A DNA stretch of 10,903 bases, taken from positions 1 to 10,903 of the forward strand of contig CAMXAV010000010.1 of assembly GCA_947179285.1 (NCBI GenBank). The letters are read 5' to 3'. This DNA is from an uncultured Helicobacter sp. Lineage in GTDB: Bacteria; Campylobacterota; Campylobacteria; Campylobacterales; Helicobacteraceae. Below are positions 6,655 to 10,903 of the stretch, piece by piece. Each line of letters starts with the position of its first letter. The first letter of the stretch is position 1. A program made the position numbers and the translations under genes. The notes under the pieces are model-generated. The model was not told where the DNA came from. It made no database searches and worked only from the letters and a program-made list of their open reading frames with translations.

Positions 6655-7173
6655 ATGGACGTTGCGCTCGAGTTTCTTTCCTCTTTTCTCCCCTACATCA
6701 TGCGTTTCAACCTCTATGCGTGGCTGTTTCTCGCCGGCGCGCTCGTGCTGTTTGTGCTGATTTTCGTGCTCGGAATGATGGTGCATGGCGCTGCACGCAA
6801 GATTCTCATCATCTTCGCCTGCCTGATTCCAGCCATTGCGCCGTTCTTGCTCGAGTTTGCGTCCAAGAAAATGCTGATGCCTGTCGATGTGAACTTGAGC
6901 TCGCGCACGCTCACATACGCGCCCACGTTTTTCATTAGCGGCACAATCACGCCCACAGGCAAGCTGCCGATGAAGACATGCATTATGACAACAAAGCTAA
7001 GCCCCCCGCCGACAAACGCGAAATCAAAGCTGCTTGCCGTGCTCAAGCCGCAAGTCGTCGACAAGCTCACGCTAAGTGGTCCCTTTGTCTTGGGCGAGCC
7101 TCTCTCTATCCAACATTCCATTAGCGGAATCACCGCAGAAATGGTCGCCGACATCGATGTCTCATGCTATTGA
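6655..7173 (+). CDS. Small two-helix membrane protein, DUF2393-like
   Basis: I do not know the function of this 172-residue protein. It has two strongly hydrophobic segments (about 21-41 and 49-68) joined by a short polar turn (MVHGAARK). A C-terminal domain of about 100 residues, probably beta-rich and periplasmic, follows, with alternating Thr/Ser and hydrophobic residues and a proline cluster at 117-119. This layout and the NLSSRTLTYAPTFFISGTI segment resemble the DUF2393 family common in Campylobacterota; the family call is tentative. AGGAGG at 6645-6650 overlaps the hisIE stop, only four bases before the ATG. Its last 17 bases are shared with the O-antigen-ligase gene. Co-transcription suggests a link to the cell envelope, without proof. 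Confidence 0.7.
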   Translation: MDVALEFLSSFLPYIMRFNLYAWLFLAGALVLFVLIFVLGMMVHGAARKILIIFACLIPAIAPFLLEFASKKMLMPVDVNLSSRTLTYAPTFFISGTITPTGKLPMKTCIMTTKLSPPPTNAKSKLLAVLKPQVVDKLTLSGPFVLGEPLSIQHSISGITAEMVADIDVSCY

Positions 7174-8356
7174 CACGCGCGAGCGCCTCGCCTCATTGCT
7201 GTTTTGCGCCTTTTTGACATGTCTTGGCTTGGCGGTTTTCATGCTCCCGCTCGCGCCGCTGCGCAAGGTGTGCGCGGTTGTGCTGCTTGTTTGCGTCATC
7301 TGTGGCTTCGCCGTTGTGATTCTGCGCCGCATCGCGCCGCTCGATGTGCCGAGTGTCATGTTGCTTGCGTTTGTCGCGCTGCTTGTCATTCCAAACGCGG
7401 CAAACCCCGATTTTTGGGGATTCCACCTCGCCTATTTTGGGCAAATCCTCGTCTTTGGCTGCGCGCTGTTTTGGCTCTTGCGCCTGCTTCCGCTCGGCGA
7501 TTGCGCGCTTTTTTGGGCGCTGCTTGTGCCCTCAACCGTGCATTCCGTGCTGCTGCTTGGAATCGGGCTTTGGCGCTTCTATTGCACCCCGCACACGCAA
7601 TTCACCTACATAAACAGCAGCGGCGAGCTCGTCTCGCGATTCTATTTCTACGACAACCCCAACCTCGCCGCCATCTTCGCAACCCTAAGCTTCGTGCTGC
7701 TTCTGCCCTTTTGCGCGGCGCAACTCCCGCGCGTGCGCGCCCTCGCCATTGTTGGCGTTGCTGCCGTTGGCGCGAGCCTCTTCTTGCTTGCTAGCCGCGC
7801 GGCAATCGCCATCATGGCGCTATGTGTGATTCTATTCTTGCTTTGGAATCGGCGCGAAAAAATCAACAAAAAGTTCGTATTGCTCGCGCTCGCGTGCCTC
7901 GTGTTGCTTGGCGCTGGCTTTTTTGTGTTCCACATCGAAGTGTTCATGCTCAAGATTCTCTATGGCAACGAGCCGCGCCCCACGCTCTGGTTTGAAGGCT
8001 TGCGCGCCTATCTCGAGAGTGGGCGGCTTCTGTTTGGGCTTGGCGCTGGCGCGTTTATGGACATCGACTTTTCCAAACTTCTTGGCGGCGAGGAATACCG
8101 CAACATGTGGCATGCGCATAACCTGTTCGTGCAGATTCTTGTCGAATATGGCTTGTTCGCGCTGCTGTCTTTTTACGCGTTTCTCTTCGCCTTGTTGCGC
8201 GGCGCTCCTGCCCCGCACACGGCGCGTGCGCAGGCTTTTTGGCTCGCGGTTGTGTCGTTTTTGTGTTTTGCGCTTGTCGAGTTCAACTTTTGGCAGCGCA
8301 ACGCGCTTTTCGCACTTCTGCTTTTTGGAGCACTAAGGGGACGCAATGGCGCATAA
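7157..8356 (+). CDS. O-antigen ligase (Wzy_C) family membrane protein
   Basis: Members of this family either ligate undecaprenyl-linked O-chains to lipid A-core (WaaL) or polymerise O-units (Wzy) at the outer face of the inner membrane. The 399-residue product is a chain of some ten to twelve hydrophobic helices. A larger extracytoplasmic part runs from about residue 270 to 330 and holds the hallmark HAHNLFVQILVEYG beginning at His319, the region of the catalytic histidine. An ASRAA motif with Arg214 corresponds to a conserved arginine region of ligases. ATG 7157 lies inside the preceding gene (17-base overlap), with no clear ribosome site, so translation is probably coupled. An upstream in-frame start at 7076 would add 27 residues that are only a shadow of the preceding gene. 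The two adjacent glycosyltransferase genes favour an LPS role; ligase versus polymerase cannot be decided from sequence alone. Confidence 0.82.
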   Translation: MSHAIDTRERLASLLFCAFLTCLGLAVFMLPLAPLRKVCAVVLLVCVICGFAVVILRRIAPLDVPSVMLLAFVALLVIPNAANPDFWGFHLAYFGQILVFGCALFWLLRLLPLGDCALFWALLVPSTVHSVLLLGIGLWRFYCTPHTQFTYINSSGELVSRFYFYDNPNLAAIFATLSFVLLLPFCAAQLPRVRALAIVGVAAVGASLFLLASRAAIAIMALCVILFLLWNRREKINKKFVLLALACLVLLGAGFFVFHIEVFMLKILYGNEPRPTLWFEGLRAYLESGRLLFGLGAGAFMDIDFSKLLGGEEYRNMWHAHNLFVQILVEYGLFALLSFYAFLFALLRGAPAPHTARAQAFWLAVVSFLCFALVEFNFWQRNALFALLLFGALRGRNGA

Positions 8357-9494
8357 ACCAACACTCGGATTGTTTTTTGAAAAGAGCTTCGACCGCTTGC
8401 CAACGGAGCTTGTTCTCATCGATATGTTGCATGCCCATTTTCGCTGCAATGTTTTTGACGCAAGCAAGCTGCACGACAACGGCTATGTACGCGCGTTCAT
8501 CGATGAAAATGACATCTTGCTGCCGCATCTTTTTAGTATTCGTGCCGCGAGCCACAGCAAGAAATGGGGCGATTACCGCTACTACACGCCCAATTATCGC
8601 GAGCTCATCATTCACGGCGCGCGCGTGCTCGAGATTCTGCATGATTGCAACAAGCCTATATGCTGCTTCAATGTGCGTAGCGATTGGTATCCTGAAACCA
8701 AAGCCTTTTGGGAGGCGATTCCGAAAAATGCCTATATTTTCGGCGGCATTCAGCGCGGCTATATCAATGAATCGCCCGAGCCCGAGTTTTTCTTTGGCGA
8801 TATGGACATCAACCCCACGCTTGGCAATAGCTATTTTGACGATTCGCGCATTATCCCGATTCGCCATGTGCTAGGCGACAAAGAGCTCAATGTCTCTGTG
8901 CGCCGCAAGAGCTATGATTTCTCTGTGCTTGGCGTGTTCTATGCGCGGCGCAAGAGCGTCTATGAGAGCGCGAAGAAAATACGCAAGATTCACCTCTATA
9001 ACCCTTGGCTTTTGCACAAATTGCGCAAGGCGCTCAACCGCCACCACAAGCGCAGCTATTGGAGCAATGCGCTTTTGAATATGCTATTTAACGATGCCTT
9101 GCGCCGCTCACGCGTGAGCTACACAGACGGCAGCCATTTGGATATTTTCGTGCGCAAATATCTCGAGATTCCGGCAAATCATGCGCTGCTTTTGTGCGCG
9201 CCGTTTTGCGGCATGCAAAGCTTTGGCTTTGTCGAAAATGTGCATTATGTGCGCTGCGATGAAGAACATCTTGCCGAGCAGCTGCCCGATTTGCTCACCG
9301 ATTCTGCGCGTTGCGAAACGATTGTGCAAAACAGCCTCGCACTCGTGCAAGAGTTTTTTTGCCCCGCAAAAGTCGCCGCGCAGCTACAAACGCTTTTTGC
9401 GCAAATGAGCGAGGGCAGCTTCGCGGGCTGCTATTACGACAAGGGCGAGCTTTGCTTTGGCAAGAAAACAGAGCAAGAGGCGCAAAATGCTTAG
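8346..9494 (+). CDS. Putative glycosyltransferase, GT-B type with C-terminal Glyco_trans_1_2-like domain
   Basis: The 382-residue product has no signal peptide or membrane helix and is likely a peripheral cytoplasmic enzyme. The N-terminal half opens with a beta-strand-like LGLFFEKSFD segment and is otherwise unfamiliar. The C-terminal part has YTDGSHLDIFVRKYLEIPAN around residues 259-278, then a stretch ending in FVENVHYVRCDEEHLAEQLP. This is the layout of the sugar-nucleotide-binding domain of CgeB/Glyco_trans_1_2-type transferases, where a conserved acidic or aromatic site is followed by a (F/Y)VEGxHYV-like motif. A basic stretch at about 205-245 (many Arg/Lys) may contact the membrane. 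AAGGGGA at 8335-8341 lies just ahead of the ATG, and the gene overlaps its neighbours by 11 and 8 bases. Donor and acceptor sugars cannot be inferred; an LPS or surface-glycan role comes from context. Confidence 0.65.
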   Translation: MAHKPTLGLFFEKSFDRLPTELVLIDMLHAHFRCNVFDASKLHDNGYVRAFIDENDILLPHLFSIRAASHSKKWGDYRYYTPNYRELIIHGARVLEILHDCNKPICCFNVRSDWYPETKAFWEAIPKNAYIFGGIQRGYINESPEPEFFFGDMDINPTLGNSYFDDSRIIPIRHVLGDKELNVSVRRKSYDFSVLGVFYARRKSVYESAKKIRKIHLYNPWLLHKLRKALNRHHKRSYWSNALLNMLFNDALRRSRVSYTDGSHLDIFVRKYLEIPANHALLLCAPFCGMQSFGFVENVHYVRCDEEHLAEQLPDLLTDSARCETIVQNSLALVQEFFCPAKVAAQLQTLFAQMSEGSFAGCYYDKGELCFGKKTEQEAQNA

Positions 9495-10533
9495 GCTCAC
9501 GATTGTGCGCGCCAACAAGCGCGCGTTTGGCGGCGCAGAAATCTATCTCGAGCGGCTTTGCGAGGAGCTTGGCAAGAATGGAATCGAGTATGACATCTTG
9601 CATTCCACGATTCCGAAGTGGATTTTGTCGGGCTTGCGCGCGTGGTTGTTCGATGTGCAAGTTTGCCTTGCGCGCGATTCCTCGCGGTTTTTTTTCTCGC
9701 TCGATAGGGTGAGTTGCGCCGATGTGCTGCGCGTTGGAGACGGCGTGCATCGGCATTATATGCGCATCAAGGGCGGTTTCCCCTATACGCTGCTAAACCT
9801 CGCCTATACGCATATCGAGGCGCGCGGCTTTGCGCATGCCAAACATCTCATCGCGATTTCGGAGATGGTCAAGCGCAATATTATCGATTGTTATGGTGTC
9901 GCGCCCGAGAAGATTAGCGTTGTGTATAACGGAATCCCGCTGCATAGTGAGGAGGAACAAGAGGCGCACAGCGCGAGCGCAGAGAGGCTTCGCGCCGAGC
10001 TTTGTTTGGGCGAGCTGCCCGTGATTTTGTATGTGGGCAGCGGCTACAAGCGCAAGGGCGTGCACGAGCTGCTCGACGTTTTTGCGCGCCTGCAAAGCCG
10101 CGCGTGGCTGCTAATTTTAGGCAAAGAGCGGCATTTGGACGCATACAAGGCGCATGCAAAGCGGCTGCAAATCGAAGAACGCGTGCGCTTTTTGGGCGCG
10201 CGGAGCGATGTTTGGGGTTTCTACGCGCTCGCGTCTGTGTTTGTGTTTCCAACGCATTACGAGCCGTTTGGGAATGTGATTCTCGAGGCAATGCACAGCC
10301 GCTGCGCGGTGATTACAACGCGGCAATGCGGCGGCGGCGAGCTGCTTGCGCCGCGATGGCTCATGCAAAATCCGACAGATTATGCCATTGCTCGCGAGAT
10401 AGACGCGCTCTTGTCGGATTCTGCGTTGCTTAGGCGCGTGCAAGAGGAAAACTATGCGCGCTCGCTTGAGTTTGGAATCGACAAAAACGCAGCGCAGACG
10501 ATGGAGATTATTGCGAGAATTTGCAAGATTTAG
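9487..10533 (+). CDS. Glycosyltransferase family 4 (WaaG-like GT-B)
   Basis: This 348-residue enzyme transfers a sugar from a nucleotide donor with retention, probably onto the LPS core or another surface glycan. The N-terminal domain has the GGAE motif (15-18), the typical acceptor-side loop of family 4. The linker shows the HLIAISEMVKRNII and ISVVYNGIP elements. The C-terminal domain has VGSGYKRKGVHELL, VRFLGARSDVWGFYALASVFVFP and the E-x7-E donor site EPFGNVILEAM with Glu259 and Glu267. The RHYMRIKGG segment recalls WaaG glucosyltransferases. ATG 9487 has AAGAGG at 9475-9480 and overlaps the previous stop by eight bases; an in-frame ATG at 9457 lies deeper inside that gene and lacks support. 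A T8 run at 9688-9695 encodes a Phe triplet and could be a slippage site. Specificity is unknown. Confidence 0.9.
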   Translation: MLRLTIVRANKRAFGGAEIYLERLCEELGKNGIEYDILHSTIPKWILSGLRAWLFDVQVCLARDSSRFFFSLDRVSCADVLRVGDGVHRHYMRIKGGFPYTLLNLAYTHIEARGFAHAKHLIAISEMVKRNIIDCYGVAPEKISVVYNGIPLHSEEEQEAHSASAERLRAELCLGELPVILYVGSGYKRKGVHELLDVFARLQSRAWLLILGKERHLDAYKAHAKRLQIEERVRFLGARSDVWGFYALASVFVFPTHYEPFGNVILEAMHSRCAVITTRQCGGGELLAPRWLMQNPTDYAIAREIDALLSDSALLRRVQEENYARSLEFGIDKNAAQTMEIIARICKI

Positions 10534-10544
10534 CCCACAGATAC

Positions 10545-10565
10545 GCGGCTGCAAAAGGTAGCCGC
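10545..10565 (+). terminator. Possible weak terminator after the last glycosyltransferase
   Basis: GCGGCT (10545-10550) pairs with AGCCGC (10560-10565) around a nine-base loop, 12 bases after the stop codon. The stem is only six pairs and the following ACGTCTCTTAG is not a proper U-run, so termination may be inefficient. Its position right behind a long run of genes is the main support. Confidence 0.4.
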
Positions 10566-10628
10566 ACGTCTCTTAGCGTTTCAAATGAAACTCAAAAAAC
10601 AAACATCAAAAAGACCTTGATTTTGAGG

Positions 10629-10634
10629 TATAAT
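10629..10634 (+). promoter_or_regulatory. Promoter -10 box in the right intergenic region
   Basis: A perfect TATAAT lies in GAGGTATAATTCGC, with an A/T-rich upstream stretch and no clear -35 hexamer. Transcription would start near 10641, almost on top of an AAGGA ribosome site. An upstream dyad, GTTTCA-AA-TGAAAC at 10578-10591, could be an operator. The promoter drives either the tiny reading frame and hairpin that follow or a gene to the right of the window. Confidence 0.6.
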
Positions 10635-10654
10635 TCGCGCCAAGGACGTTTGCC

Positions 10655-10684
10655 ATGTCGCTTACACATGACTGCATTCTTTAA
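10655..10684 (+). CDS. Candidate nine-residue leader peptide (MSLTHDCIL)
   Basis: ATG 10655 has AAGGA (10642-10646) at an eight-base spacing and the frame closes at TAA after nine codons. It lies directly behind a TATAAT box and ahead of a GC-rich hairpin, the classic order promoter, ribosome site, mini-frame, hairpin. A small stem (CATGT at 10654-10658 with ACATG at 10666-10670) covers the start codon. The peptide has single His, Cys and Asp codons and no run of one amino acid, so a classical amino-acid attenuator is not obvious. It may be a chance frame on a small non-coding RNA. Confidence 0.3.
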   Translation: MSLTHDCIL

Positions 10685-10692
10685 AGTGGGTT

Positions 10693-10712
10693 GCCCGCTC
10701 CGCAAAGCGGGC
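10693..10712 (+). terminator. GC-rich hairpin, likely terminator or attenuator
   Basis: GCCCGCT (10693-10699) pairs perfectly with AGCGGGC (10706-10712) around a six-base loop. The downstream sequence GCATTGTATTATATC is T-rich but not a continuous run. It begins eight bases after the stop of the candidate nine-codon frame and about 52 bases after the predicted transcription start, so it would end a short transcript or act as an attenuator for a downstream gene outside the window. Confidence 0.5.
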
Positions 10713-10800
10713 GCATTGTATTATATCAAAACGTAAATTTATGATGATTATGCGTTGAAATTTCTTCATTTCTCACAAGAGATTTATACCTCTGCTATTT

Positions 10801-10903
10801 TGTCATTGCGAGGGCTTGCCCGAAGCAATCTAACGTCTTGAATGCTCGCTCGGGATTCGTTGCATGTTGATTGCCGTGCTCGCGCCGCTCGCTCGCAATG
10901 ACA
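10801..10903. repeat. 103-base hairpin repeat with perfect TGTCATTGCGAG inverted ends
   Basis: TGTCATTGCGAG (10801-10812) and CTCGCAATGACA (10892-10903) are perfect reverse complements. GCAATC (10825-10830) and GATTGC (10869-10874) form a nested inner stem, and GGGC-TT-GCCC (10812-10821) is a small internal palindrome. Its left terminus is identical to that of the element at 141-233, while the interiors differ. The rest of the preceding intergenic region (10741-10800) is A/T-rich with no supported gene. This is probably a REP-like or miniature mobile element. Confidence 0.75.

Noticed and set aside
10521..10736. 71-codon frame after the last glycosyltransferase
   Set aside because: TTG start inside the glycosyltransferase end, then reads through a hairpin, a promoter and a second hairpin; the protein has no recognisable features.
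10784..10792. Leftward promoter (TATAAA on the minus strand)
   Set aside because: Single -10-like hexamer in A/T-rich sequence with no gene or ribosome site downstream on that strand.
141..10903. Two similar repeats as the ends of one composite transposon or genomic island
   Set aside because: No transposase or integrase, no target duplication visible, and the enclosed genes are core metabolic genes in an order expected for the lineage.

Overview
The window looks like chromosomal DNA from a Campylobacterota bacterium, most likely a Helicobacter with a base composition near 50% GC (one 60-base line that I counted gave 52%). The evidence is gene order and protein type. The block flgA-ubiX-coaD-tmk is, from memory, the arrangement found in Helicobacter pylori. 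The ilvE and prohibitin-like (SPFH) proteins resemble Campylobacter/Helicobacter versions. The presence of hisIE implies histidine synthesis, which H. pylori lacks, so an enterohepatic-type Helicobacter fits better. The genus is an inference; no 16S rRNA gene or other marker is present.

All twelve confident genes lie on the + strand. Bases 1-341 hold no gene: there is an inverted repeat (9-68), a repeat remnant (87-130), a 93-base hairpin-forming repeat (141-233) and a TATAAT promoter (295-300). Transcription unit 1 (342-2884) encodes FlgA (flagellar P-ring assembly chaperone), UbiX (flavin prenyltransferase), CoaD (coenzyme A synthesis) and Tmk (dTMP kinase). Its stops and starts overlap or lie within a few bases. 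A second promoter with an extended -10 box (2893-2901) sits in the 50-base gap before ilvE.

Transcription unit 2 (2935-10533) has no gap larger than 12 bases. It encodes IlvE (branched-chain aminotransferase), two tandem paralogous SPFH membrane proteins, HisIE (steps 2 and 3 of histidine synthesis), a small two-helix membrane protein resembling DUF2393, an O-antigen-ligase-type membrane protein and two glycosyltransferases. It therefore runs from amino-acid metabolism through membrane organisation to surface lipopolysaccharide (LPS) or other glycan assembly. The tight overlaps suggest translational coupling.

Bases 10534-10903 hold no long gene. They contain a hairpin behind the last glycosyltransferase, a good TATAAT promoter followed by a ribosome site, a nine-codon reading frame and a GC-rich hairpin (a candidate leader peptide or small RNA), and a 103-base repeat that ends exactly at the window edge.

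The most striking whole-window signal is compositional. Reading every line I found no GATC and no GGCC, although each would be expected roughly 40-50 times at this composition. Synonymous codon choice appears to avoid both, for example GGG before CTN leucine codons but GGC before TTG. This suggests long-term selection by restriction-modification systems.
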